64,000 bases of DNA from Bathynomus jamesi (GCA_023014485.1 JAJOZX010003208.1:334001-398000); one strand, 5' to 3'; shown: positions 1-11,695, counted from the first letter of the stretch. A program made the numbers and translations. Notes: generated from the sequence alone by a model not told the origin.

Positions 1-528
1 ACTATGATTGCCAAAGCTCTAACATCTTTAGCAGCTGCTTCTCTAGCCGTAGCTATTTCTACAGCCTGACTAAAAGTTAGGTCCTGTATGGCTAATAGGG
101 CTCTCTGGGTAGACTCCTCTTTGAGACCCATTACAAACTTATCTCTTAGCATTTCATCTAATTTGTCCCCAAATTTACACGTACGGCTATGGCTTTTTAT
201 TCCTGCAACAAACTCTGCAATGCTTTCATTTCCCGTCTGATGCCTTGAATAAAATTTGAAACGTTCATAGATGAGAACTACTCGGGGTTTTGTAGTGATC
301 GGTTAGGGCCTGTACCAATTCATTATAGGTGCAAGTTTCCGGTGCTTTAGGAGAAACTAGGTCCATAACTAAACCAAACGTTTTAGGGCCTATTATAGTT
401 AAAAAGGTAGGTACTTTCTTAGCATCAGGAATGGAATTTGCCTCGAAAAACAACCTCACCCTAGTGGCATAAGCTTCGAAGTCCTCCCCAGAGTCTTCGT
501 AGGGGCTTATATGGCCAATCACCGACAT
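1..528 (-). pseudogene. Gypsy-type Gag, 5' part, frameshifted and cut by window edge
   Basis: Capsid-like Gag of an LTR retrotransposon. The start ATG is at 528 and the frame runs leftward. Residues such as ISPYEDSGEDFEAYATRVRL and TIIGPKTFGLVMDL are typical of Gypsy Gag N-termini. The frame breaks at about 275-285 in a run of C, just after DHYKTP. Reading one base over, the family continues as IYERFKFYSR, then a GDKLDEMLRDKFVMGLKEES-like stretch, to base 1. The element therefore continues off the window. The strand and order agree with the PBS and LTR at 840-1140. One shift in an otherwise clean frame suggests a fairly recent copy or a base-call error. I am sure of the Gag class, less of the clade. 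Confidence 0.75.
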
Positions 529-839
529 GCTAGAGCAAAACCGAATTAGGCCAAATCACGTGAAGTAGGTTAGATTAGGTTTAAATTTGATCTAGTTACT
601 CCCCAGTTAGGGCTGAATAGTGAATTGTATTAGAGTTAGGGCTGAGTAGGAATTAGTTTTAGAGTTAGGGCTGCGGGACCTACGCTATAGTACGGTAGCT
701 TACCCACACAAACAAACCAAATCGGACGACCGACTAGGCTACATCCAATTTTCCAAACAACCACTTGAACCCAATAAGCCAAATTAAACCAATGAGCCAA
801 ATTTAACCCAATGAACAAAATTTAACCAAATGAGCCAAA
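529..839 (-). other. Gypsy untranslated leader between PBS and Gag
   Basis: Non-coding leader of the minus-strand Gypsy element. It contains two sets of short imperfect repeats: a TTAGGGCTGAGTAG-like unit at 605-675, and a CCAAATGAGCC/AACCAATGAGCC-like unit at 775-838. No coding signal is seen. Confidence 0.5.
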
Positions 840-856
840 TCCCATCCTCGTCGCCA
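840..856 (-). promoter_or_regulatory. Primer-binding site, tRNA-Ser(GCU) type
   Basis: On the minus strand this reads TGGCGACGAGGATGGGA. It is the exact complement of the last 17 bases (with CCA) of metazoan tRNA-Ser(GCU) as I remember it. It lies two bases inside the putative LTR end, as expected for a PBS. Confidence 0.75.
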
Positions 857-858
857 AA

Positions 859-1140
859 TGTGATAGCGTGGGGTAGACACCCCAGTTAGGTTACTTTGGT
901 TCTAGCAAACAATCAAAAGCGCTTACCGGTGCGTTGAATTAGGTATTCTTTGAAGCCTACCGTTTTATTCCTGTGTCCCACAAACAGCCTACCTAACTCT
1001 CTCTTACATTACCAATTTAGAAGCTATAGACATTACCCCTAACTATACTTAAGTACGGACAACTTTCTACCCCATTTGTCCCCTTAGAAACATCACCTAA
1101 TTATACTCAGCACCAAAGATTAGGTCAGATAGGAAAAAAC
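859..1140 (-). repeat. 5' LTR of the left-hand Gypsy element (outer end uncertain)
   Basis: The inner edge is set by the PBS: the plus strand reads TGTGATAGCG from 859, so the minus-strand LTR ends in CA, two bases before the PBS. The partner LTR is outside the window, so the outer boundary near 1140 is only a guess. No TSD could be tested. Confidence 0.5.
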
Positions 1141-2179
1141 ATGTCTAGGCCAGACCAAAGCAATACGAACAGCCGCGTTGGTTCGTTTATGACTTCTCTT
1201 GCCATTCAGCTTAGATTTAGTGATATTTACCCTTTAGTGACTTTTAGACTATATACATATATATACATACACGTCACCTCAGGAACAGACGGTATATTGC
1301 CGAGACAAAGAAAGCCGGACAGCAACCACCTGCAACGTAGCTCGAAGTGTGAGTGGGCGACAAGGGACTGATCTATGTACCAGGATGGCTAAACCACCTC
1401 GAGGACCGTAAGCGGACAAGGGTTTTGTAAAGGAGATGTATTCAGTGGGAGAAGGCATAGATCGAGAACCCAAAATCGTTTCTTGGAGACAAACACAGGC
1501 AGGTTGGTATGTTTATGAAAGAAGAGAAAGACCTTCATAGTTGGCAAAAATGCCGCGACACTTCCAGTGAAGGATGGAACTGAAATTAATCATTGTAATA
1601 GGGATATAAAAGAAAAAGTTTAAAAGTGTAAAAGGGTAAAAGTTAAGAATGTAAAAGTTAAAAGTGTGAAAGAGAAAAGTATAAAGATAAAAGAGAAAAG
1701 TGTTAAAAGATAAAAGTTAAATACAAATTGGTAAAAGTTAGATACGGAGAGTAAGCGTAAAATATAAAAAGTAAAAGTTAAAGAACTACCGACCAGAAAC
1801 TACGGAACAGATTCGGCGGTTCTCCCGGAAGTCTGGATCTGACTGAACTTGATCAGGCTGAGGCCGCAGGCGGGATCAGACAGGCGAGCAGGGAGAGAGG
1901 AGGTAACAAAACTGGTATAGAGGACTCCCTAAAGCGACCACGGCGCACTCCTAAAGAAGGAGCAGGGACAGAGGCATTGTCGGAACAAGAGAGTCAGAGT
2001 CAGAATGAACGGTTGGCGGAGAACAAGAATATGTTGGGGGCGTAAGGAAGTCTAACAAGGAGCGAACGGCAGGTGAGGCTGACAGAGGGGGCGAACACCA
2101 AAGTTGGCTCTCCAACGCGGCTATCTTTCGCAGCCAAAATAATATCCCAACATACACACAACAAGCTAACATTCTAGTT
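1141..2179. other. No gene seen; A-rich low-complexity stretch inside
   Basis: No supported coding region. From 1612 to 1785 there is a purine-rich series of AAAAGT/AAAAGTTA units. The part from about 1800 to 2180 is GC-richer and may be 5' sequence of the LINE that follows, but I cannot read a convincing protein in it. Confidence 0.4.
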
Positions 2180-4091
2180 AATCACTACGCAAAGATAAGT
2201 CACTTAAACAGAGACAACAACAGAAACACGCAGAGACAAACAGCCAGACACGAAAATCTACAGACTCGACACGACCATTACACCCTTCAATACAGACCAG
2301 ACCACCAAGATCATCAAAAACATTAAGAATTCGAAGGCTACTGGACCAGACAACATATCTAACATACACCTTAAACACTTGGGTCCACAAGGAATACTAG
2401 CTCTCACAAATATCAGCACATATTCATACCAACACTATTATTCCTGACATATGGAAACAGGTAAACTTATTACACTACTCAAACCAAACAAAATCCAACA
2501 GAACCAGCTTCCTATAGATTCATTACTTTTACTATGCACAGTGCACACCTTCCAAAGTAACAGAAAGACTAATCTTACAAATCACCAACCCACACACACA
2601 TTCCACTATCGCCTACTCAACATGGATTCAGACCTCACCACTCAACCACGACATTACTCACTAACCTCACGCAGCACATCATGGATGGCATCAACTCCAG
2701 ACGACCAGCTCAACGTACACTATTAACAACAATAGACATTAGAAAGCATTTGATGCTATCACGCTTCCCTCTCATAAACAAAATACTCAACATAAACATG
2801 CACAATAACACCAAAGGTGGCTGAGCACCTATCTTTCAGGAAGATACTCACATGTCACATTAATGGCAAGTCATCCAAAACAAGCTTTTTCCGAACGGGT
2901 CCCTCAAGGCTCTGTTCTCTCACCAACACTCTTCAACTTAAACACGCATGACATTCAACACCCATAGATAACAAGCTTACCTTATCATCATATGCAGATG
3001 ACATCACTAACATCCACCCACAACAACAACCTACAAACATACATAAACAGTATACAAGACTGGCTCACACACAATAGACTCAAAGTAGCGCCCAAAAATC
3101 AACCATCACCTTGCTTACAAGCAACACAAAGAACACCAGCTAATTCCACAGCTTACACTAAACAACATTAACATTCCACACAAACATGACCAAAATACTT
3201 GGGGTCACATACAACACATCATTATCTTTTACAAACCACATTCAGGACATTAAAAACAAATGTACGCAGACTTAACACGCTTAGGGTACTAACAGGCACA
3301 AACTTTGGACACCAGCAGGAAATAACATCACTCATATACAAACAATATATTCGCTCAGTTATGGACTATGCTAGCCCATGCTGGGCACCCATTATCTCAA
3401 ACACACACATAAACACCTTACAGACAATACAAAACAACGCACTTCGTATCATTACAGGATGCACTCAAACACACCAATAGAACACCTGCACACAGAAAAA
3501 AAATACTGAAAGTTAGGGAACATTTAGACATGAGGGGAACACAATTCATGGCAGCAGCGACAACTAACCCACAAACCCTTGCCACTACATGTATAATCAT
3601 GCACCAACACCTCGCACCATTAAAGTAACACCAGAGAGACATTATAACCAAATACTCCATTCCATACCACACCCCACAGACATCACACAGTACAGAAAAC
3701 ACATACACACATACCCAACCCACAAAGCACTGACACGACTCGGTCCGAATGCGGTCCTAGGTGCGAAGCCGCCACCCATTAACAGGTCGAGATCAGCCTG
3801 AGCAATCGGATCGAGTTAACTTAGCACGATTCCGATGTGGACATCACCCCAACTTACGGACATATAAACACAGACTAGACAACTCCATAGACGACACCTG
3901 CCACCTGTGCCAGGACACACCACAAACAATTGAACACATTATGACAGACTGTACCGCTCTAGCACAACACGAACACAAACACAACATCACTGGTGCGCTG
4001 AACCTCTGGTCCACTGCGGAGAGGGCGATCGGTTACCTGCGTGCCGCCGGCTTGCTCGATCAGGGGGCTGATCGGCTAAACAACAACAACT
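2180..4091 (+). pseudogene. LINE A copy 1: degraded reverse transcriptase with (AAC)n tail
   Basis: Reverse-transcriptase half of a Jockey/I-like non-LTR retrotransposon, broken by many stops and shifts. Readable pieces in order are ATGPDNISNIHLKHLG (RT start, ~2335), ERVPQGSVLSPTLFN (~2895), QMTS where the YADD box should be (~2995), NTLQTIQNNALRIITG (~3415), and a C-terminal block FRCGHHPNLRTYKH then CHLCQDTPQTIEHI with a Cys-x2-Cys and His/Cys pattern (~3825-3950). The copy ends in AACAACAACAAC at 4081-4091. A second, inverted copy of its 3' third lies at 6444-7153. Stops throughout mean it is dead. Confidence 0.75.
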
Positions 4092-5110
4092 GGCGGAAGT
4101 TCGGAGGACGAGAAACAGAGACAGACGACCTTGGTGAGAGACTGACGAGGCCTACTTGGGAAAAGGGAATTGTGCCACCAGGACCCCTAGTAATACAGGG
4201 TTCCAGCTTGGAGGAGGAGGGGTCACCGACCTGAAACAGAGGGATGAAGTAGAACCTCGGGCAGGGAATGTAAGGGTACCACTCATAGTGGCAAGGAAAG
4301 ACTGAGGAGAGAGAACCAGATCCGAGCAGCGGTGGCAGCGGTGAGAAACTGGAGAACCAGGGGAGGTCTCCTCGGCCCTACGCTTAATACCTCCCCAACC
4401 AGCAGGAGGGTCCCCAAAAGGAGGCAGCCCCACACACGCCCTCGAAGGAGAGAGAATGCGGCGCGGAGTTGTTCGGGCCAAGGAAGGTCGAGGAGAAGCA
4501 CATGGAGACTGCTGAGACCGACGCTGTGGAAAGCGGAAATGGGCCGAAGTGAGCGAAGAAGGAACTGGGGGAAGAGACGAGGCAGAAGGGGGTCTCTGTA
4601 AACGGTCAGGTTGCGAACGAGAAACACGAAGAATGTCAGCGAATGTGACATGTTCTCAAACAAAACGAGCACGGACCTGAGCTCGAGCCTTAGGGAAAGT
4701 TGAGCGCGCCTTGGTCTTGAGATTAATAACTTCAAATTCGAACTTATAAATAATACTTGAAGCTAAAGAAGTTGGATGGTTACCACTACAGTTAATACAA
4801 GAAGGAGTGTTAGAACATGGAACACCATGGAAATCCTGGCCACAATGAACGCAGACACGAGTAGACCGGCGACAACGGGAACCAGTATGCCCGAATGTCT
4901 GGCAATTAAAACAACGGGTAGGTGGAGGAACGTAAGGCCGTACATTAAAACGAAGCCAAGTATACCAGACGTGTGCCGGAGGCGACAGCTGGTCAAAGGT
5001 CAAGCGTTGACAAAATATTAAATTCAAAAATACTGGCAATCTTTAACAACATCGGTTCGAGTCCCACCAAGATAAGGCAAATTCACTTTTAATGTACTTT
5101 AGCGCACGGA
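4092..5110 (-). pseudogene. LINE ORF1 (Gag-like, CCHC zinc knuckles), degraded
   Basis: Nucleic-acid-binding ORF1 of a Jockey-like LINE. The best frame is 5039-4656 minus. It has RCFNCQTFGHTGSRC, then CVHCGQDFHGVPC, then CINCSGNHPT, which are three zinc-knuckle-like modules. The following KFEFEVINLKTKARSTFP matches the segment after the knuckles in arthropod LINE ORF1 proteins. Upstream, a shifted frame reads VNLPYLGGTRTDVVKDCQ, so the ORF once started farther right. Downstream the sequence continues in mixed frames rich in Pro, Arg and Ser to about 4150. LINE A copy 1 abuts its 3' side. Confidence 0.65.
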
Positions 5111-5169
5111 ACTCGATCGTTACACTCCATGTGCATGTGAAGTGTAAGCCTGAGTCGCTGCCGCCATTT

Positions 5170-6443
5170 TCAGTTCATAACAGTTTGTAATTGTATGATA
5201 CATTTATTTTTTTTTGTACTTGTACTTCAGTTTATGTATTATGATTCCATGGTCACACTTGTCGAACGCTTTGGCAAAGTCTGTATATTACTTCATAGTT
5301 TTCATTACTTTCTAGTGCATCAATAATGTTGTAGTGTTCCATTAGTTGTGATAGGCATGATCTGCCTAACCGAAACCCATGTTGGTTATCATTTATTTTT
5401 TCTGAGTTTCCAAAAAGCCATAGATTTTCTGTCTAACTATTCTTTTAAATATTTCATTGAAATGAGATGTAAGCGACACTGGCCTATAGTTTTTGGCCTC
5501 GGATCGATCTTCTCCTTTATATATTAGGACTATGTTTGCGCTCTTCAGAATGCCCGGTATTTCTCCCGTGTCTAGTGATCGTCTCCATATCCAATATAGG
5601 GGCTCAGCGATTGCATTCTTGCAGTTTTTGATCAGTGTGGCATTCCATTTGTCCGGTTCTGCCGCTGAGTGTGCTTTTAGTTTCCCTATAGCTTATGTAA
5701 TATCATTTGTCGTAAAGTCGAAGTCCGTTATATTTTCCCCTTGTGGTTCTTCTTCAAAGAACGCGTTTCTATCGCACATCAGTTTGTCAGTTTTTGGGAT
5801 ACTGAAAGATGATTCGTACTGAGCTCCTAATATTTCAGATATTTCTGTTAGATCATCAGATAAAGCAGTCTTCGTTTTTCAAAGGTCCAATAGTCGCATG
5901 GTTTTTCGACTTCCTTTTTACAAAATTATAGAAGTACTTTAAGTTAAGCTTTATCGCTTCTATAGCGTCGCCTTCTTTTTCTGTATGCTTCTCAATTAGT
6001 TCCTGTATGACATGACGCAATCGATACTCTGCAGTTTATCATTTAATATTTTTCTGATGTTGTTATCTTTACAGTTACTTAGTTTTGCAGTCACTCTTTT
6101 TCTCTTTCGGAACAATGCCCTCTTTTGTCTCTCGAACCTGCTTCTTTCCCCGTTGTTGTATTTTTGGGACATGTCTTTCCACAATTTCCAGCGTCTTCTC
6201 CTCTAAGGTCGTTAGCATCTCTTCCGTTGTCTTGGCTTCGAAGATGGATTTCCAATCTATTACTTCCATGCTGGATGTAACACCTTCCCAGTTTATAGCT
6301 TTGGAGTGAAAATTTAAAATTTCGAATTTGCTTCTTTCTGTTGTTCGTGTTCTTTCCTTTCTTGCTGCTTTTATATTGGTTATTATTTCAATAATGTTGT
6401 GATCCGATATTATAGTTGGGGATATTTCTACATTATCAATTAG
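5170..6443 (-). pseudogene. LINE B: endonuclease C-terminus and N-half of reverse transcriptase
   Basis: A second non-LTR retrotransposon, cut at both ends. Next to 6443 it encodes the end of an apurinic endonuclease (SPTIISDHNIIEIITNIK, with the SDH motif). A linker rich in Lys/Arg follows, then RT blocks: NYRPVSLTSHFNEIFKRIV (~5440-5500), QHGFRLGRSCLSQLMEHYN (~5340-5390) and TDFAKAFDKCDHG (~5260). The rest of RT, including the catalytic FADD box, is absent. Several frame changes separate the blocks. The endonuclease end reads in frame with LINE A copy 2 across 6443. Confidence 0.7.
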
Positions 6444-6802
6444 GTTGTTGTTGTTGTTGGTTAGCCGATCAGCCCACCCTGATCGAGCAAGCCGGGCGGC
6501 ACGCAGGTAACCGATCACCCTCTCCGCAGTGGACCAAAGGTTCAGCGCACTAGTGATGTTGTGTTGTGTTCGTTGTTGTGCTAGAGCGGTACAGTCTGTC
6601 ATAATGTGTTCAATTGTTTGTGGTGTGCCCTGGCACAGGTGGCAGGTGTCGTCTGTGGAGATGTCTAGTTTGTGTTTATATGTCTGTAAGTTGGGGTGAT
6701 GTTCACATCGGAATCGTACTAAGTTAACTCGATCCGATCTGCTCAGGCTGATCTCTGACCTGTCAATGGGTGGCGGCTTCGCACCGAGTGTGCTTTGTGG
6801 GT

Positions 6803-6849
<47 letters not shown>

Positions 6850-7153
6850 CTATACTGTGTGATGTCTGTGGGGCGTGGTACGGAATGGAGTATTCGGTTA
6901 TAATATCTCTCTGGTGTTACCTTAATGGCGCGATGTGTTGGTGCATGATTGTACATGTAGTGGCAAGGGTGTTGTGCGTTAGTTGTCGCTGCTGCCATGA
7001 ATTGTATTCCCCTCATGTCTAAATGTTCCCTAACTTTCAGTATTTTTGTTTCTGTGTGCAGGTGTTCTATTGGTGTTGTTTGAGTACATCCTGTATGATA
7101 CGAAGCGCGTTGTTTTGTATTGTCTGTAAGGTGTTTATGTGTGTGTTTGAGTG
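6444..7153 (-). pseudogene. LINE A copy 2: 3' end, inverted relative to copy 1
   Basis: 5'-truncated copy of the LINE at 2180-4091, on the opposite strand. It covers the end of RT and the C-terminal block (NLQTYKHKLDISTDDTCHLC, then TIEHIMTDCTALAQ) and ends in (GTT)n on the plus strand at 6444-6459, the same AAC tail as copy 1. A (TG)n tract at 6807-6847 is read as repeated Thr-His. The frame is open from 7016 through 6444 and onward into LINE B, giving a 313-codon chimeric frame down to 6075. Confidence 0.75.
6807..6847. repeat. (TG)n microsatellite inside LINE A copy 2
   Basis: About 20 TG dinucleotides replace the short TACAC-type stretch found at the same place in copy 1, so the tract expanded after this copy formed. 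Confidence 0.9.
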
Positions 7154-7154
7154 A

Positions 7155-8006
7155 ACGGGTTCTAACCTAAGTGTGAATTTCTTAAATGTCTCTGGATTGT
7201 TTCCTTACTCGCTTTTGGTTCATTCGGTTTTTTTTTTTTTGGTAAAATGTAAATGGAATAATAAACGTAAATGTAATAATGGAAGTAATAATTGTGGAAA
7301 TAAATATAAATGCAATAAATGTAATAATTAGTGTAAAGGTAATAATAATAAATGTTAAAAACGTAAATGCAATAATAAATGCAGTAATTATGTCAAAATA
7401 ATAGAATCTGTATGTATAGAACAAGAAGATAGTTTTAATTTGTGCGAATGTACTTATAACCGGGACCCTTTAATAAAAAAATGCCCTTCTGGGGTCGGGG
7501 GAACGGGATCTAGCTTAGGTGCGAATTTCTTAATGGTCTCTGGATTGTTTCCTTCTCGCCTTTTTCACTCGTTTTTCGGTTTATAACTTAATTTCTGTAT
7601 AATAAACACCAGTGTAATAATCAATGTAATAATAAATTTATAATTTATAATAAATAATAATGCAATATTAAATGTAATAAATTTAATAATAAATGTAATA
7701 ATTATGTAAAAAAATAATAGAATCTGTATGTATAGAACAAAAAGATAGTTTTAAATTTGTGCGAATGTACTTATAAGCGGGTCCCTTTAATTAAAAAAAA
7801 AAAAAAAAAATGCTCTTCCAGTGTTGGAAGAACGGGATCTAACCTAGGTGCGAATCTCTTAATGGTCCCTGGACTGTTTTCCCTCTTGTTTTTGTTTCAT
7901 TCGTTTTTCTGTATCCACCCGAAAAGGATGCCAGTGGGCATCGAAACTGTTGTGGAAATAAACTGTCTATTAGAGTGGGTTTTTATTATCATATTATTCA
8001 GACCTT
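7155..8006. repeat. Tandem repeat, ~330-350 bp unit, 2.5 copies
   Basis: Units begin near 7155, 7503 and 7831 with ACGGG(A/T)TCTAACCTA-like sequence, then GTGCGAATTTCTTAATGGTC and TGGATTGTTTCC. Units 1 and 2 share an AT-rich middle (AATAATAAATG-like) and the segment AATAGAATCTGTATGTATAG (about 7400 and 7716). Unit 3 diverges after ~7900. It contains a perfect 6-bp stem GATGCC/GGCATC followed by GAAAC (7926-7946) and then GTGGAAATAAA, a 3'-end-like sequence. The 3' ends of Penelope-like elements look similar, but I cannot assign the repeat. Confidence 0.7.
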
Positions 8007-8059
8007 AACAAACTCTTGAGAATTACAGTCTATTGTTGCATGTTTGTCGATAGCTACCT

Positions 8060-9628
8060 TCTCAAACACAGTCTTCAGAAGGCCTTTTCTAACTTAACAG
8101 AAACTGCAACAAAATACTGGCTCAAACACATACAAGCTTCAGAATTCGATAAGGTACTGAAGTAGCTTAGGTCCAGTAAAATATTAAACAAAAGCATTCC
8201 TTCACTTGTCATAGATTTAAATCTGTACCTAGATATAGAGGGTCTAATAAGATATAAAGGAAGACTCAACAAGTCAATTTTGACTTACAACTCTAAATAT
8301 CCAATTCTTCTCCCAAGGAGGAATCACTTCACACATCTCATTATCAGGGATACCCACAACAAAATACACCACATATGGGTCCCACAAACCCTGACAGAAA
8401 TGAAAAAAACTTACTGGCTACCAAAGCGTAGAAGTGAAACAAAGAAACTTTTAGACACATGATTCCTTGCAAATGCATCCATTCACGACTCTTTAAGACC
8501 CCAAGCCCTCCAGACCTGCCTGTGTGTGGAACGAGTAACAATTACTCAGCCATTTGAAACCATGGATATTGACTACACTGGAGCGGTGAATGTGAGTTTT
8601 GGAGATAAAATGGACTTAAAGGAATATAAGGTGTACATTGTACTCTTCACCTGTGCTGCAACACACTGCCATATATCTAGACATAGTAGAAGACATAGCA
8701 GAGGCTTTTATTGTTGCTTCCAGACGATTTTGTGCACACAATTCTGTACTTAAAACTATATGGTCAGAAAATGCCACATACTTCAAATCTGGTGAAATAA
8801 TTATTCATCAGATTTGTGACAGTGAAAAAGTACAAACTCATTTAATCAAACACAATATAACCTGGAAGTACATTCCTGTTAATTCACCATGGTATGGTTC
8901 TATTTGGGAAAGAAACATACAGACTGTAAAGAATTGCCTTAAACAGACTATTGGGACCAAACATCTACAACTTTTTGAACTCATGACTATTCTGACAGAA
9001 ATTGAAAATGTTATTAACAACAGAATATTAACTTATGTGGGAGAGTATTAATGAACCAGAACCTCTCATACCAAACACCTAATTAAAGGAGAAACAGTAC
9101 CCATGTTACCAGAATATGAAAATAACAGTACAGAAGATCCAGATTGGTGGTAGGACACAAAGAACTCAACACAAAATACCAACATTTAACACAAATTAAA
9201 ACTCAGGTTATAACAAAATGGAGAGAATACTTGACAAGTCTTAGAGAAAGACATAAACAATTGACAAATCAAAATTGGAATGATTCAGTCAAAATTGGGG
9301 ACATTGTGTTGATACATGACAAGACTCCAAAACAGCATTGGTCAATGGGGAAAGTCTTAGAGCTCAAAATTGGTGAAGATGAAGTTACCAGAGTTGTAAA
9401 ACTGAAAACAGCAACTGGTGAAATCACCAGAGATATCACATTATTATATCCTTTGGAATGTGGGGCTAAATTAGAACCATTATCCCAAAGGAGAGATCAG
9501 GATACTATTGATGAGGAATCTCTCAATGTACCTGATGTAACTTAGACTAAACCAGACAGGCCTCAAAGAAAGACTGCTTTGAAAGCCAGAAAACTCTTAC
9601 AAGAAAAAATTAAGACTGGTGACTTATA
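8060..9628 (+). pseudogene. BEL/Pao integrase remnant with C-terminal DUF5641-like domain
   Basis: 3' end of a BEL/Pao pol. In order: LIRYKGRLNKSILTYNSKYP and PILLPRRNHFTHLIIRDTH (integrase zinc-domain region, ~8230-8350); TMDIDYTGAVNV (first catalytic Asp, ~8560); a frame change near 8680; IWSENATYFKS (~8765), where the usual second catalytic Asp is Glu; SPWYGSIWERNIQTVKN (~8885, catalytic Glu present); a stop at ~9050; then WREYLTSLRERHKQLT and KIGDIVLIHDKTPKQHW (~9215-9340), the C-terminal domain of Pao integrases. It ends with KLLQEKIKTGDL and a stop at 9628. It is a different lineage from the BEL at 13.2-31 kb. No LTR was recognised. Confidence 0.75.
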
Positions 9629-10051
9629 AAACTTGCACAAATAATGAACAAAGTTAAAATGCTTAATAATTTTACTTTAATTCCATCAATTTCCTATACC
9701 TAGGAGAGTGAAACTGATTGACATAACTTTAACTAAATTTGAGAAGTTGGCCTCTTGAACTTTTATATTTAAATAGGTCTTGAGCAATCTTTCTCTTTCT
9801 ACTGACTTATTCCACGGTATTCACTCATTTCGTATGATTTGAGAAACAGTTTATAAAAAATTTAATGTATAACATACAAATTTTTCCTTCGGGTCCCCCA
9901 CTATATGAAAAAACTATACATGTCTGTCATACACTTTACATTACAGTTCACAACAAAGCCCAATTCAAACCCAGGCTTATACATGCCTACAATATGGTAT
10001 CGTATATGGTACCTTTATTTTTTAATTAAATACAAATTATTAATTTATTGT
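9629..10051. other. No gene seen; AT-rich
   Basis: May be the 3' LTR of the BEL remnant, but no second copy is in the window to test this. Confidence 0.3.
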
Positions 10052-10059
10052 GTTAAATG

Positions 10060-10654
10060 CAAAGCTGGGCACTTGCGGTATTTTTTGCGGTACTGCGGTA
10101 CTACCGCACTACCAAACCGGTACCGCATAACGCAGTACCGCAAAGGATCGCTGAAAGTACAGCAGTACCGCTACCGCATTCAAATTTCCCGCGGTACTTT
10201 CCGCGGTACCGACAAACACGACTTTTCAAAAAATTAACACTTTTTTTGAAGTAAACCTTATTACAGGAGTACAGTAAGACGAATGCTGCGTGTGTTGCAT
10301 CAGCCTAACTCTAGACACGTTAAGTTTTCGTTCAGAACATGTTACGTTGCCATCCTATCACAACGCCTCAGTGCAGTGCTTGCTTTTGAGCCGGTTGCAC
10401 GTGTGTTACATTTCTGTGACAAAGATCGATTTTTAGCCATTATGGCAGAAAGTTCAGGTGCGAAATCGCCGATATGCAATTTCTGAAAATATGTGCTATT
10501 ACTTGTGTTGTTCTTGTGTGCAGTACCGCAGTACCGCGGAACGCACCAGGGGGACCTGAAAAAGTACCGCAGTACCGCGTAACGCACTGGGCATGCTGAG
10601 GTACCGCAGTACCGCGTAACGCACCCCCAAATTTTGGTACCGCGCCCACCACTG
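10060..10654. mobile_element. Non-autonomous hAT element with GCGGTACC subterminal repeats
   Basis: 595 bp, flanked by a perfect 8-bp TSD GTTAAATG (10052-10059 and 10655-10662). The left end is CAAAGCTGGGCACTTGCGGT and the right end, reversed, is CAGTGGTGGGCGCGGTACC, both of the hAT type (CA..G.TGGGC). About 150 bp at each end is packed with GCGGTACTGCGGTA-like units in inverted orientation, which are candidate transposase-binding repeats. The unrelated middle has a short frame starting MAESSGAKSP at 10442, possibly the first codons of the parental transposase. No catalytic region remains. Confidence 0.88.
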
Positions 10655-10662
10655 GTTAAATG

Positions 10663-11687
10663 ACTACAAAATTGCCTTGGGATTGGCGACAAAGCCTATT
10701 GGGAATGGAAAAAATTGCCATACGTAGACCTCAATATGTAAGCATTGGGCCACCATAACAACAAGAAAAACGCATTTTTTCGTATCCAAATTTTCCATCG
10801 CTACAGTATAAGGCTTGTTAATGTCCACAGTATGTGGTATTGCATACAGATATTCAATAGTAAAAAATAAACATTATGAACAAGAAACATACCACGAAGA
10901 AAATTTTTGCTTGCTGGCGCCGTGCTTTTAAATTGTATATAAAATGTGGAAACTTGGCGTCCCTTGTGTTGTCGTTGCAAATACGTTTGTTTTACTCCAC
11001 AATTTTACCAACAAGCCAAAGAATCCCTAAAAGCAAACTCAAGTCTAGTCACACCATGCCCCCAAAATTTACATTGTTTAAAAGGCACAAATATATTTTT
11101 ATATTTGCTTTGAACTTCTTTAATAATTGCACTTTAATTTTTAATTAAATTTCTATTCACTGAATGCTTAAGAATTAAAATTAATCACTGGACATGTTTA
11201 ACTGGACATTTAATTTGTATTTATTTATTTAGATTTAAAATATTTCATTCGTGCCAATTTGTGGCAATTTTCATTAATAAGAGATAATCCTGTGGTGCAA
11301 GGCACTACACTTCAAGAGAAGAAATAATGAAAATATGAAAATTAGACGTCTGGAGACAGCAAAGTAAGCGAATTTAAGAAAAAAAAAGATTTATATTACT
11401 TCAGCCAGAGCTGCCTAGTGACGAGCATTGCTGTAGACGAGAAAGACGTGTTTAATCTTCCGACAAGTTCTGAGTGAAAACCTAATAAAATAAAACTAAT
11501 AACACAAAAGGATAGGCCTGTTCCTTCAGGTATTTAAGCATAGTGAATTGCCTATATTAATTAGAATAAACTCATTGCATAACCCTAGTGCCTACATCAA
11601 AAGAGAGGCGTAACAAGCAACCACGCACCCGACAACCAGAAGCGAGATCCAACGAAATAATAAGGTATGGTAGTTTCCTTTTTACAT
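10663..11687. other. No gene seen; AT-rich
   Basis: No supported coding region, and no repeat structure that I could pair with anything else in the window. Confidence 0.4.
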
Positions 11688-11695
11688 TAGACAGC

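Noticed and set aside
4283..4735. 150-codon minus-strand frame
   Set aside because: A shifted reading of the LINE ORF1 tail; only its edges coincide with the real frame.
10283..10486. 67-codon frame inside the GCGGTACC hAT element as a gene
   Set aside because: No family resemblance; it runs through the non-coding middle of a non-autonomous element.
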